Part shown: piece by piece, positions 11,361 to 23,455 of the stretch | Layout of the letters: each line of letters begins with the position of its first letter | Position numbering within the stretch: position 1 is the first letter of the stretch | NCBI GenBank assembly: GCA_033239525.1 | Contig: BSYO01000030.1 | Span: forward strand, 4,192,850 to 4,256,849 | DNA from: Nepenthes gracilis | Taxonomy: Eukaryota; Streptophyta; Magnoliopsida; Caryophyllales; Nepenthaceae | Direction of reading: 5' to 3' | DNA: 64,000 nt | Notes under the pieces: generated by a model | Database searches by the model: none | The model's input: only the letters and a program-made list of their open reading frames with translations | What the model was told of the DNA's origin: nothing | Position numbers and translations under genes: made by a program

Positions 11361-11518
11361 GCAGCCCCACTTTAACTCAAATTCCAATTATTCTATAGGG
11401 AATATACACACACACAAACAAGGCATAAGGATTAACACACATGGATACACTTAAGAAAATTAGGGGAAATTAGGGGAGAGTGAAAACGTGGCATTTAGAG
11501 GCACAAAAATTAGCAAAA
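11361..11518 (+). mobile_element. Element A, 3' LTR, right part (truncated)
   Basis: Continues the match to the 5' LTR (about 2474-2632) after the solo LTR. The match stops at about 11518, and Tat-type RT follows at once. A deletion has removed about 3 kb of LTR together with the downstream part of the RT. Confidence 0.75.
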
Positions 11519-11860
11519 GTCCGCGATGAAGTATGCTCATCATCCTCGGAACTCATTCAGATCTGATTGTAGCCTGAGTATGTGTTCATGAAACTGAGCA
11601 ATTCATACCCGAATATGGTGTTCACCAATAGGTCAATCCTAGGTAGCGAGAAGCTATCCTTCGGGCATGCCTTATTTATATCGATAAAGTTGATACACAT
11701 CTGTCACTTTTTAATTTTCTTATTAACAAGGACCACGTTGAAGAGCTAGTATGGATATTAGACTTCACAAATGAATGCTAAATAATCCTGGTTGAGAAAT
11801 CCAAACAACCACCCAATTGGTTGATTGGTGGGGCTAGCTAACCATCTGGACTTAAAAGAC
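11519..11860 (-). pseudogene. Tat-type gypsy RT fragment
   Basis: The minus strand reads the start of a reverse transcriptase: NVVLVNKK, then CINFIDINKACPKDSFSLPR, then a segment like ELLSFMNTYSGYNQI. This is the conserved block before the catalytic YxDD motif, which is missing. Stops interrupt the frame. It is the same lineage and orientation as the RNase H and integrase remnant at 200-2010, so the two probably formed one element before A inserted; roughly 300 residues between them are lost. Confidence 0.82.
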
Positions 11861-12435
11861 ACATGCAAAAGGCTAGGATGCTACTACATTGTCACATGAT
11901 TGGGTGAGGCATGACAATCTAAACCGAGTCATTGGTCACAACCTAAACTATTAGGTTGATTTTCAAAACATCTTAACAATATTGTATAAATAATTCTCAA
12001 AAGTTAAAATATTAATCATAAAATCCATTTTCTTGTAAATATTGAGGTAAAAATATCAAAATACATTCAAAGTTTGAAGGGATGCAGCCCCAAAACCAAA
12101 ATATCTAACAACTATCAATAAAAGTAAACGTTTCTTCATCACGCAACATAGAGGCAACTAGATTTCAAGATCATCTTTACTTGAAAGCTTCACAACAGAA
12201 GTATAATTTTCTATCAATATTATAATCTTACTCTAATTTAGAGCTAATAAATTGAAAGGATTAGCTAATCGATCAACAAATAATAATAATTAACAATATA
12301 TAATGATCAACAACCATATAATAAACAAGTGTAAAATATATAGAAGAAATAATAATAATATAAAGCTCAACAATAACTGCATCTGGCATGCAACAACTAG
12401 TCATAATTATGACTCAAGAGAACTAAAAAGATTAT
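11861..12435. other. No gene seen
   Basis: AT-rich intergenic sequence with no recognised protein, LTR boundary or clear repeat. Confidence 0.3.
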
Positions 12436-12439
12436 CAAT

Positions 12440-12620
12440 CTAGAGTTCCATAGAACCTGAATATCATAAATAAAATAACGATTTTACATAATCTGAATCT
12501 TAACAATAATACAGGTTATATTGAATTTGAAAATCTTGAATATAATAAGGATTTCACAAAAATTGAATCTCAATAGCAATATATATTTTATAAAATTTAT
12601 CTCAATAGAGGTCTTTATGA
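12440..12620 (+). repeat. Degenerate ~36-base repeats
   Basis: Phrases like ATTGAATTTGAAAATCTTGA and TTGAATCTCAATAGCAATAT recur about four or five times. The same kind of repeat, better preserved, occurs at 61680-61930. Confidence 0.45.
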
Positions 12621-12689
12621 CTCGATAAAACTCGACAATCTTATTGGATTTTATTCTGTTATTATGAATCAAAAATCACATGTAACTAT

Positions 12690-12960
12690 CTTCATAAATT
12701 GGGTAAGTATTATGAGATAATTGATACTCATAGGATTGACATATAATCAAATTTATGATCTCCCAAGATTTGGCTACTACAAGTACACAAATGTCTCAAT
12801 TATCTACTCATTTGAGAATTCATTCCACCATCTATGGGTGATAGGAATCAGAGCTCTCAAAGTCCTACTTTTTCTAGGAATAGGAATTATAAATTTTGAA
12901 TATCCTCTATCCCTTATAGACATAGGAATTCTAATTTTAACATGTTAATGATGTACATAG
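12690..12960 (-). repeat. Unassigned repeat with three 42-base units
   Basis: Matches 48800-49080 in order, starting at AATTGGGTAAGTAT. Read on the minus strand it holds about three units built on AATTCCTAT..CC...GGTG.A, the same unit that is tandemly repeated at 43460-43725. Confidence 0.6.
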
Positions 12961-13255
12961 CACTGGAAAATCAGAGGTATTTCGGGGCATATTTGAGTTT
13001 CATGAAAATATGTTGGTTAGATATTTGGTAGGATGTAATCTTATTGCTTTTATGGCTTTGTATGTTAGATCGTGGGTTAGGGTAATGGGTAGGCCTTTAT
13101 ACAAGCAACGTGAGGTGGCTATTGAATGCTAGGATGTCAGATTGTTCGTATGTCTTTAAGTGTGGGCTTATGTGCTTGGGTGACCAACCTAACTTTATTT
13201 ATGAAGTGTAGAGCAACAGTGGGTCCGGTTGGGGTGTCATGAAGGAGAGTAGTTA
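12961..13255. other. No gene seen; flank of element B
   Basis: No recognisable protein or repeat. It borders the 5' LTR of element B. No convincing target duplication matches the sequence after the 3' LTR of B (AGTTA against TGGCA). Confidence 0.3.
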
Positions 13256-13630
13256 TGTAAGGAACAAGTATCTAATTTTAGATTTAATTATGATTAATTA
13301 AATTAAGATAAGCAAAGTTGAAGTCAAAGGAAGAAAAATTTGGTCAAAGTTACTTTTCGATTGAGTTACATCGAGTTGAAGGATACTTGACCGGCATCCA
13401 ATGCAAGCACATGCATGTTCTGAGTAAAGATGTCATGTCTAGTAGATGTCTGACCCAAGCTCGAGCACATTTTTCAGATTAACTCATATTCGACACACGC
13501 CCAATGGATGCTTGAGTGCTCTGTGATAGAATGCTAGCACTTGACACATACTCGATGTGATGCACGCGCACTACTATGTTTGGCTACAGTACTCAATACA
13601 TGTTTGACGAGGATACATGTGTCAGTCTAC

Positions 13631-13725
13631 TATATAGGTCATATACTTCTAATTTTTGATCATTTGCTAAGTTTTGAGAGAAGATAGAGAACGAGAAGAG
13701 GAGAAAAGAGAAAAGTTAGAAAAGG
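13631..13725 (+). promoter_or_regulatory. LTR B core promoter: TATA box and GA-rich leader
   Basis: TATATAGG at 13631-13638, then from about 13676 a purine-rich run (GAGAGAAGATAGAGAACGAG and onward). The order and spacing match the LTRs of A and E. Confidence 0.5.
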
Positions 13726-13770
13726 CCAATTAGAGTGAATCAAAGCAAGATTTTGGTAAAATTGAAATTA

Positions 13771-13780
13771 AGGTAAGTGT
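13771..13780 (+). promoter_or_regulatory. Splice-donor-like site in LTR B
   Basis: AG|GTAAGTGT fits the plant 5' splice-site consensus. With the acceptor-like site at 21816-21830 it would bound an intron of about 1090 bases once element C is removed. In the 3' LTR the equivalent reads AG|ATAAAT. Confidence 0.45.
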
Positions 13781-14756
13781 ATTTCAAGTCTTTCTTCCTT
13801 TGTTATTGATCTTTCTTGATTTTATTGAATTTTTATTATTATAAATACTCATGTATAGAAATTTTTTGTAGCCAAATTGTTTAAACATCACATGTATGAA
13901 CACCCATTCTCATTCTTTACCATTTTTGTAAAAATCATATTATTAGTTTATGTACATTAGTTTGTCGAATTATTTCTCTATAAATATGTTATGTGTGTGT
14001 TGAAAATCTAGTTTAATATTTTAATATGTTATGAATTTTGTATGTAAGTTTCTTGCATGCTTGAAACCACTAAGTATATGTTTTATACGTTTTGAGACTT
14101 CATAAATTTATCCCTACATACAAGTTATTTGAAATAAAATATTAAAACCCCACAATATTACTGATTTTTTTGTAACTTTATTTAAAAATCTTAAAATATG
14201 CATTTTATATCTTAAATTGAGTATGTTCAAGTCTTTGTAGAAAATTAAAGCATTACTTGATAAGAAATTGAAAGAATTTGAAGAAAAACTCTATAATTTC
14301 TTAAAAAATTGAGAATATTTTCCTACTAATAAAATATACAAAGATTATCCAAAATTGTCTAGAGTTTTATTTGTTTATTTATCAAATTATTCTAAAGAAT
14401 TTAACGATGGTATATTATTACATGTCTTAAGTATATTATAGTGATAATTGAGGTTGAACCTATCATTCGTTGGTGAAAGCGACATTCGTCCCTGCCTACA
14501 GAATGATATATATGATGACCCACCTACGAGTCTTAAAAAGTAATGTATGACCTTTGGTTATATGAAAATAAATATAACTTGAGCTTTGATTTTTTGCTTC
14601 TTAGTCAGTAAGTCTGTACTCGCCCTTAATCCATAAAACTACATGATTTTACATGACATGTTTTAATTTAGAATAAAAAAGAAAAATATTTAAAAGTTGT
14701 GCATATTCATTATGAAAATTCACAGCATTGTATTTAAATTTGATCAATTGTTCCAG

Positions 14757-15413
14757 TGTAACAAACCAGAACCAAGCAGATCATTTCAATAAACAATTAA
14801 ATTCCTATTAACAGATAATTAAATCCCAAATTCAATATCCAAGATAATAATATTATCAATCAGACCCAACTAATCAATCACAGTGCCTCATCGGACAACC
14901 GTTTGGACAATATACACATGACCTGCTCTAACCAGTTGTAAAAAAAATAACCAAATAATAAGAACAACTCATCCACAAAAAATATGAAACTCATCAATAT
15001 CTGAATATATTGTTCTAAGGCCTAAACCCGGCCGATCCAAAATCCAATCATATAAAATACCAATTTAAATTATAATAGGGTTAAAACTCACCAAATCAAA
15101 TGAACAGCTACCAGATCACAACCAGGCTCCTACAAGGTGCCCACTTCTCTAATCCAAAGGAATAAAATAAAAAACATAATTTGAAAGTTCAGCAAGTATC
15201 ATATACAAGTAAATGGGTCTAATAAATCAAAGAGAGGGTTAAGGAATAAATACCAAATCAGAAAATAGGTATAAATCCAAGTTGCCGATGCAAAAACCTG
15301 TCATCAATTCTAAAACAAAATCTAATATCCAAATCCAACGGTAGTTTCGTACTCAAATCAAATATCAAATCAAAATAAAGGTATAATCTAAAACCACTCA
15401 TCTCGGGACATAC

Positions 15414-15468
<55 letters not shown>

Positions 15469-17132
15469 CGAAGTAATTCGGATCAATTCCAATAAGTAGA
15501 TGTCCAATTTAAAGTCCAATACAAGTCCAAACCTAAGGCCTGATCAGCTCATGATCCAGGGTAGAATCCAATAGTTAGACAATCCAATCGTGTACACAGA
15601 AGCCGAAACAGTATTGTAACAAAAAGTCCAAAGTCCGAATCAAAACATATATTTAAAATCAGATATACAAGACATACCAAAACCTATCTATGGAAAAAAA
15701 TCGATAAATCTCAAATCTAAGTCTAAAATCCAAATCCAAATATCTAAATCTATACAAAAATATAAAACATATATTAAATTTGAGTTCCAATTATTTAGAG
15801 ACTAACTTGAGAAATGAGCCATTCCTGACTCAGTAACTTTAGGTTAAATCAAATGCAGTTTAGGTTAGCATACTAGGTTACCTATGTACTCTATCTCCTA
15901 TAGGTAATGTTGCTTACTATATTTTACCACCCGTGACTTTGGGTGTAATTCCTCAAGTAGTTAGGTATATTAGAATGTCTGAATATATATAAATTCAAAT
16001 AAATCATCTAAAGGCGCAGGTCACTACATCCAAGCCTTTCAAACCATCAGAAAGGAATTTCTAATAATAAATTTCCCTGTCGAAAGCTGATCAGAATATT
16101 CAATAACAAATCGAAAGGTAGTGACCACAATTTTGAAACATGCATGTGAAAATACACGGCGTAATGTAAGTTTCATACTCATTTCCATAGGCACATAATG
16201 ATATAAAAATATACAGTATCCGAAATTTACCCATTTTTCCAAAAAATGACAAAACTCACAAATATCAACAGAAATAAAATAAAACCTTCAAACAATTGGT
16301 AAAAATTGTGCATGTAGTGAGAAAAAGGGACGGGTTAAGTAAAAACTTGCATACACGGACTCTAAATCTCTAAATCAGGACAAAACATCATCGAATGCAA
16401 AATCAAACGAATGATACGATTAGAAGATACTTGCAGTGCGCGAGCCCCACTCTCTCTTTCTCCTTATTTCTCTCTCCCCCTCTCTACTCTACGCGTGCAT
16501 GAGTTATCAATTTCCCAACAACCCGATTTCGACCAATTTTTCTTAAAATCGGTACATGCAAGTAAGGAATCAACATCAATAAAGAGAAAGGAAGGATTTG
16601 TTTACCTCAATTTTTTATTTCTATTCCAGCAATGGCGGTGGCTCCCTCCTTCGGCGTGCAGTTTTCTTTATCCACTCACACCATTGCATTTCTTGAATGA
16701 TGGCAAGCGATGCCAATGTCTCCTCACCGCTGCACTCTCATGCTGCCTTCCACTTTGTTGACGATTGGCTGTCGTGCCTTCCTCTCTCTCTTCTCCTTCT
16801 TTCATTCTTCTTCATCTTTATTTCTTTTTCTTTTTCTTTTCTTCTTTTTCTTTCTTCCCCTTTTCCTTCTTCTATTGCCCGTGGCTCCCCCTTCTTTATA
16901 TTAATATAAATAATAATAATATTATTATTATTTTCTTTTTCTTTTCCTTTACCTTTTTTTTATAATTCAATCTGTACTTGAGCGCCACCACCAACACGCC
17001 TTGGGTGCCAGCCCATTGATTCAAATATCTTTCAAATTTTCACAATATATATAACTTCCATCACATCTATCCAAATTACCTAAAATAATGATTTTATCCA
17101 AGATAAATTCAATGAAGATTTGGGATATTATA
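14757..17132 (-). mobile_element. Element C, 3' LTR
   Basis: Read on the minus strand it follows the pol end (FEDDIFIR.GE) and starts TATAATATCCC. It matches 18975-21723 along its length, including the GA-rich leader around 16440-16880. Confidence 0.82.
15409..15466. repeat. (CATA)n-(TA)n microsatellite
   Basis: About four CATA units then about 20 TA units. The matching place in the other LTR of element C (about 19627-19645) has only about nine TA units, so the tract changed length after insertion. Confidence 0.9.
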
Positions 17133-18960
17133 TTCTCCTATCCTTATAAAAATGTCATCCTCAAAATTTATACACCTAAATCTTTTCCTCAATTATCAAG
17201 CAAATGAGGATATTTCCCCAATCTTATCTTCACGTTTTCAAATCATTTGCTCGATTGACTTATTTCCTCTAAAAAACTGATCCTCAAGACTTGATCCTCT
17301 CTTTCCCAGAATCTGAACCAAAACCTCAACAAAAAATAATTTCTCATCGGTTAACAATTGCCTTAAACCGAGCACATGAGAAGGGTCACCAATATATCCT
17401 TTCTACATACATAGAATGTATCATAATGATCTAGCAACCTAGAGGCAAAGTCAATCTATAGGCCATCTATCTAATCCAATGAGAACCTCAAAAAATGCAA
17501 AATAAACTTTGACTTTAATTCCCCTTCATCCCCAAAACTTGAAATTCCTCTTTTTAAAGATACCTTCAGAAATATCTAATTATCCACATCTAACCTCAAA
17601 TTGAATTGCAAATATGACCTCTTGCTTCAAACCTTAAATTAAATCTTGTGATTGATAGTTGTGTACCCACACACTTTCGCTGTGCCACTCTAATTGATTA
17701 TCCGCCTTCAATTACAACAGAAGCCTTGAAATTGGAATATCTTGCAGCCTCCCCATCACGATAATATACCGATGGCTAACCTCGAGATTGGCATCCTAAT
17801 CGGCAAGTGATGAGCCGACTTCATTAGTTTATCTATTATCATCCAAATTGCTAACCAATTCCTCGTTGCACGAGATAGATCTGACACAAAATCTCAAAGG
17901 CTTCTTCTTCTGCTCGACTTCCTCCTTTAGGCACATGACACACCTTACCATACAAGCCGTAATGTCATGCTTCATATTCTGCGACAAAAAAGTCTTCCTC
18001 ATGACCTGATGCATTTTATACACGCTAGAATGAATCATATATCTTGATCTGTAAGTCTCATTTAGCATTTCCTCCTTCAGTTCCTCAATATTTGGAATAT
18101 CAATCTTTTCCTCAAAGTAAAGCATCCCACAACTTCTCCGTTCAAAAAGAAGATGGAAGACAACGCAATGTAAATTCCTAATACAACTCTGTTTCTTGAA
18201 CAGCATATATATGGGCTAAGAATTGGTCCACCTGTCTTGCGAAAAGAAACAAGTTGACTTGGCATGAGTTTCTTCATCTTTATCTACAACTTCTAATCTT
18301 GATGAGTCTTCTTTCCCTCACTAGGACATAATGACCATTCCCAACTTATCATTTAAGGAAACCATTGGGGTTTGTCGAGTAAGAAAAATGAACTTCCACA
18401 AAATTATTGTCTTGCACTATATATATATACTTCTCTAATATACCTCCTAAAAGACATTCCAAATTATCTCATTCTCCTGGCTCAAGATAAGATGCTAGAA
18501 GTCCTACCATCGGCTTGCCTACAACTATTCGGCCATCATTTATCACATATCGACCCATCCAGGTCTTGGACCACCACGGTCCCACAGAAATACTCTCATT
18601 CTTGACCTACATTACTTTCGCTCCATTGCCTACCTCTCTACTGCAAAAACTTTCTTCTATCTCGTGAGATTTTGGACCTGATACAATCTAAGGCCGCTAC
18701 TTTTCCTCCAAAATTGCATAACTCAATAAAACATCCACATATCCGTAGAACCCAAACAAAATCCTCCTTCTGTTGCTATATCAATCCTCTCATTATATCA
18801 CTCACGTGACTTATCATAATCAAATGATCATCCTTTCAATCCAAGCCAAAGCCTACACAACTTGAATTTTCTATTATCCGTCATAGACAGTACTTATCAC
18901 ACTTGAATATTTAATCAATTATTTTCCCAAATAACCTAAGACACCTCTCTTTATGATTTT
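17133..18960 (-). pseudogene. Element C internal region: integrase remnants
   Basis: On the minus strand 17829-18206 reads the integrase zinc-binding domain: LKEEMLNETYRSRYMIHSS, then NMKHDI, then a C..C pair (RCVMCLKE). From about 17600 down to 17135 follows the integrase C-terminus, with FG.EGELKSKF near its start and FEDDIF at its end. The integrase core between them is lost, as are RT, protease and gag. The rest, 18210-18960, is not recognised. Confidence 0.75.
17626..17693 (-). other. Initiator tRNA-Met-like sequence within element C
   Basis: On the minus strand: ATTAGAGTGGCACAGCGAAAG, then GTGTGTGGGTACACAAC, then a T-arm-like AAGATTTAATTTAAGG. It is more decayed than the copies at 7743, 25468 and 45977 and lies just before the integrase C-terminus. 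Confidence 0.45.
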
Positions 18961-18972
18961 TCTTTGATACCA
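18961..18972 (-). other. Primer-binding site of element C
   Basis: The reverse complement reads TGGTATCAAAGA, two bases after the LTR end, matching the tRNA-iMet type site with one or two changes. Confidence 0.8.
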
Positions 18973-18974
18973 TT

Positions 18975-21723
18975 TGGAACAAACTAGAATCAAGTAGGTC
19001 ATATCAATATATAATTAAATTCTAATTAATATAAAATTAAATCCCCAATTTGATATCCAAGATAATAATATTATCAATCAGACCTAATAACCCATCATAG
19101 GACCTTATCAGACAACCGTGTGGACAACATACACATGGCCTACTCCAAACAGTCATAAGGGAGATAACCAAATAATAACAATAATTCATCCACATAGAAT
19201 AAAAAATCCAACAATATCTGAATATACTATTCTAAAGACAAAACCTGGCCGATCCAAAATACAATTACATCAAATACCAATTTAAACTATAATAGAGTTA
19301 GAACTTATCAAATCGAATGAACAGCTGTCGGATCATGACCATAATCCTACAAGGCACTCAAGTTCTTTAATCTAAAAGAATAAAATAAAAAATATGAGTT
19401 TAAAACTCAACAAGTATCATATATAAGCAAACGGGTCCAATAAATTAGAGAGATGATTAAGAAATAAATACTAAATCAGAAAATGGATATAAATTCAAGT
19501 CGCTGATACAAAAATCTAGTCATCAATTTCAAAATAAAATCCAAATTTAAATCCAATAGTAGTCTCGTACTCAAATCAAATATTAAATCCAAATAAATAT
19601 CCCATTGAAAAATACTCCTCTCGGGACATATATATATATATATATCTAAAATAGAAGTGATCAGGACCAATTTTAATAAGCAGATGTACAATCCAAAGTC
19701 CAATCCAAGTTCAAATTTAAGGCCTAATCAGATCGTAATACGAAACAGAATCTAATAGCTAGATGATCCAATCACGTGTGAAGAAGTCGAAGTAGCATCG
19801 CAGTAAATAGTCTAAAGTTCAAATCAATATATATATTAAAATTAGATGTACAAGACATACCAAAATCCATCTATGGGCAAAATTAGCAAATCTCAAATCC
19901 AAATCCAGATATTTGACTTTATGCAAAAATATAAAACATACACCAAATCTAAATTCTAATTATTTAAAAAACTAACATGAGGAAAGGGTTACTCCTGACC
20001 CAATAACCTTAGACTAAATCAAATACAGTTTAGATCATTATGTTAGGCCACCTATGTACTCTGTAACCCTTTTTTTAATAATGAATTAAACTTTATTAAT
20101 AAAAAAATACAGAATCTAATATTCTATTTTCAAGTATTTTGCCAACTTCAATTTAGACTAAAGACGTTGAGACATTTTTCGACTACTCTATAACCCATAG
20201 GTAAGATTATTCACTATATTTTGTCACCTATGCCTTTGGGTGGTAACTCCTCAAGTAGCGAGATATATTAGAATGTCCCAATATATATAAATTCTAATAA
20301 ATTATCCAAAGGGGTGAGCCACTACATCCAAGCCTTTCCTACCGGCGAAAAGAAATTTTTAATAATAAATCTCTCCATTAGGAGTTGGGTAGAATATCCA
20401 ATAACAAATCTAAAGGTAGTGATCACAACCCCAACACATGCATGTGAAAATGTATAGCCTAATGCAAGTTTCATACTCTTTTCCGTACGCATATACTGAT
20501 ATAAAAATATATAGTGTTTGAAATTTATCCATTGTTCTTGAAAATAACAAATCCCATAAATATTGACAGAAATAGAATAAAACTCACAAACAACCAGTAA
20601 AAGTTGTGCATGCACTAAGAAAAAGGCACGCGTTAAGTAAAAACTTGCATGTATGGACTTTAAACCTCCAAATTAGGACAAAACATCATCGGATGCAAAA
20701 TCAGACGAAGGATAGGGTTAGAAGATACTTGCCCTGACCTTATACCAAATGAGTCTAACAGAAGGATGTTTCGAGGTACCCGAACCACACCTTCTCTCTC
20801 CTACCATGCATGCCTCTTCTCCTTCTGCGCACCCCACTCTGCTTCACCCTCTCTCTCTTCCTCTTCACACCCCCTGCCGCCTCTTCTCTCTCTTCCCTTC
20901 CATCTCTTCACACCCCCACCGCCTCTTCTCTCTCCTCCCTTCCTTCTCTCTACCATGCCCTCCTCCTCCTGCACCATGCCACGCTTTCACCTGCGCTGAC
21001 CCCTCACTTCTTCTTCTCCCCTGTGTGTGCCCCGCTCTCTCTTTCTCCTTCTCTCTCTCTCCCTCTCTCCTCCTCTTTGATCTATGCGTGTGCGAGCTTC
21101 CAATTTCCTAACAACCCGATTTCGATCAATTTTTCTCAAAATTAGTATATGCAAGCAAGAAATCAATATCAATAAAGAGAAAGGAAGGATTTGCTTGTCT
21201 CAATTTCTTATTTCTGTTCTAGCGATGACAGCAACGGCAGTGATGGCAGCGACTCCCTCCTTTGGCACACGATTTTCTTCCTCCACTTGTACCACTACAT
21301 TTCTCGAATGATGGCCGACAATGCCAGCGTCTCCTCATCGCTACACTCTCACGCCACCTTCCCCCTTCGTCAACGATTAGCCACCGCGCCTTCCTCTCTC
21401 TCCTTTCCTTCTTTCCTTCTTCTTCCTCTCTCTTTCTTTTTTTTCTTTCATTCTTTCCCTTTTCCTTCCTCTGTTGCCCGTGGCTCCCCATTCCTTATAA
21501 TAATATTAATATTATTATTATTATTTTTTTCCATTTTCTTTACCCTCCTTGTATAATCCAATCGGCATTCGAGCGCTAGCACTGGTGCTCCTCGGCACCA
21601 GCCCATGTAACCGAATATCCTTTAAAATTTTATAATATATATAACTTTTATTACATCTAAATTACTAAAAATAATAATTTTATCTAAAATAAATTAAATT
21701 AAATGAGGATCTGAGATATTACA
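18975..21723 (-). mobile_element. Element C, 5' LTR
   Basis: Partner of 14757-17132 and about 370 bases longer, partly because of a LINE fragment at 20070-20184. On the minus strand it runs TGTAATATCTC at its start and ends TTTGTTCCA. Confidence 0.82.
20058..20196 (-). mobile_element. 115-base LINE fragment in LTR of C
   Basis: ACTCTGTAACCC (20058-20069) and ACTCTATAACCC (20185-20196) flank an insert that starts with seven T. The other LTR of C reads straight through this site near 15888. The tail sequence differs from the LINE at 50386, so it is a different LINE family. It is too short to show coding sequence. Confidence 0.75.
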
Positions 21724-22289
21724 TCCTTCTTGTATGATTTAATATAAATTATATGTTTAATTATGTAATTATATACTTTATTGAGGTTTTGGCTCATTCT
21801 AATTTTTATTTTTCGCTAAACCCCCTTCAGATTAGTGACCTTAAGCACTACAGGTGAGAATTATGGTCGAGGAGCTGATTCGAGAAAAAAATTTAGATTA
21901 GGATTTTGAAGGAATCAATTATTGTATTTTGTTTTAGAACAATAGTTGTAGAATAAATTATTTTTATTTTTGTCCATCATTCTATATAAATTTAGTTATT
22001 GTCGCATACTATAAGTAAAGTAAAGTTGGATTCTGATTTCGTTATATAATTGTTTGAATTACTCTAATTTTAGCATAGGCATAGGTCCTTATGCATAATT
22101 GATCTCATGATATAGTCTGTATTTTCAACCACCTAATAATGTGATATTTTAGATTTTGTGGTTAGATTATTTATCTCATTTAGGTCAGTTGTGATATGGA
22201 CATGAAGGTCTCATCCATCATTAACTTGAGGTTATTAAATGTTAATTGAAAGATGTCGGTAATTATTATTCGGGTTTGGTGTGGGGACA
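21724..22289 (+). mobile_element. Element B, 5' LTR, right part
   Basis: Resumes the match to the 3' LTR (42587-43151) right after element C. The last shared bases are GGGGACA. Confidence 0.78.
21816..21830 (+). promoter_or_regulatory. Splice-acceptor-like site in LTR B
   Basis: CTAAACCCCCTTCAG then ATTAG. The 3' LTR has ACTAACCCCTTCAG at 42678-42691. Branch point, pyrimidine tract and CAG are conserved across several LTR families here. Confidence 0.45.
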
Positions 22290-22301
22290 TGATGGTGAAA
22301 G

Positions 22302-22313
22302 TGGTTTCAGAGA
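22302..22313 (+). other. Primer-binding site of element B
   Basis: TGGTTTCAGAGA resembles the tRNA-iMet type site with one internal change. The 12-base gap to the LTR end is longer than usual, so the exact LTR end may be a few bases later. Confidence 0.6.
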
Positions 22314-22398
22314 GGTCATAAGGAATATGTCTTTTTTAGCTTGAGGATCTAATTTGGTTAAATATTTTATATAGGTGTAGGACCCAATTTTTGACTCG

Positions 22399-22850
22399 AT
22401 CGAGAGAGGAGTACTTGGCTATTGTGGCTAGGATAGCTGATGTGATGGAATCCATGGCCTAAGGATCTCAAAACCCAAAGCCAATGACGATTAACCTAGT
22501 GACAACTGCATATGACTGGTTCACCAATGAGATGGTGCTAGAATTTATGGGCAACCCAAATCTTAAAATGGAGAATTGAGAAAGTCTTTGAAGTTATTCG
22601 TTGTCCAGAGGAGGATGATATTGTCTTTTCCTCTTATAAACTAGAAGGAGAGGTGGGCCATTGGTGGTTGATGAGGAAGCAAGCCATGGGATTAGAGAAT
22701 GAATAAATCTCTTGGGAAATAGTTGTGGAAGTATTCATGAAGTACTTCTCAATGAGTTTGAGGGAATTGAAGGAGGATGAATTCACTCATCTGTAGTAAG
22801 GAAATCAGATTGTGGTGGAATACAATGCCAAGTTCACCGATCTCTTCCAC
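22399..22850 (+). pseudogene. Element B gag, 5' part
   Basis: The plus strand reads a Retrotrans_gag segment: RKSLKLF-like start near 22575, then GEVGHWWLMRKQAMG, then SWEIVVEVFMKYFSM, ELKEDEFTHL and IVVEYNAKFTDLFH at its end. These are the standard landmarks of plant gypsy capsid. In-frame stops are present. The frame is cut at 22850 by element D and picks up at 34938. Confidence 0.82.
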
Positions 22851-23440
22851 TGTAATAGAACACGTCCAAATCCTGTCAATTATCACTCATCATAAACAAT
22901 TAACCAAATAATTGAAAAGAAAATTCATTGGACGTGAGATATTTTAACTGACCTCAAAATAAATAAATAAATAACATACACAGGATCCTAAAAACATGAC
23001 ACCACATCGGTGGCTCTACCACCTACCAAAAAATACGACATTAGACCTTTAGTAAAGGAAGCTGTTTGCAAAAATATTAATCCAACATATACATGCATAT
23101 CTAACAATATTGCAGAAGTAAAAACACAATTTTAACAAACTTTCTCCAACCTGCACAACATGAAATATCCTATTTTACTTCCACAAAAATAATCTAGTAT
23201 GAAAATCACCATCCTGTTCATGATCAAACACAAAACCAGCAGCTCTGGATAACACATATTGCCCGAAAATCCATAATATATCAAAATCCATGTCCGAAAA
23301 TTAGACTAACTAATTTACAATAAGAAAAATGATCTAAACCTATCCAAAATATCCAATACCTAAATATTAAAACCAACAAGCTTAAAATTTTCCAAATCTC
23401 CAATCTTACTCGCCGGGTAAGAACTACATCTCTTGCTCAT

Positions 23441-23455
23441 CTGAAGGTTAGCAAA
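23441..23455 (-). promoter_or_regulatory. Splice-acceptor-like site in LTR D
   Basis: On the minus strand TTTTGCTAACCTTCAG is followed by ATGAG. With the donor-like GAG|GTAAGTGCAC at 24854 it would bound about 1414 bases. Confidence 0.45.

Larger units (their letters stand above)
13256..14756 (+). mobile_element. Element B, 5' LTR, left part
   Basis: Begins TGTAAGGAACAAG and matches the 3' LTR from 41416. It contains the core promoter (about 13631-13725), which is missing from the 3' LTR because of a deletion of some 300 bases near 41585. Confidence 0.8.
14757..21723 (-). mobile_element. Element C: minus-strand Ty3/gypsy element, internally deleted
   Basis: Two LTRs in the same orientation (14757-17132 and 18975-21723) bracket 1.84 kb with integrase remnants and a primer-binding site. 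Ends are TGTAACAAACC and GAGATATTACA. It interrupts the 5' LTR of B; the undisturbed site is at about 42585 in the 3' LTR. Flanks are TCCAG and TCCTT, partly matching as a decayed 5-base duplication. Confidence 0.85.

Noticed and set aside
20749..21579. Several overlapping frames of 75-121 codons rich in Ser, Pro, Leu and Phe
   Set aside because: Same CT-rich leader block in LTR C; composition explains them.
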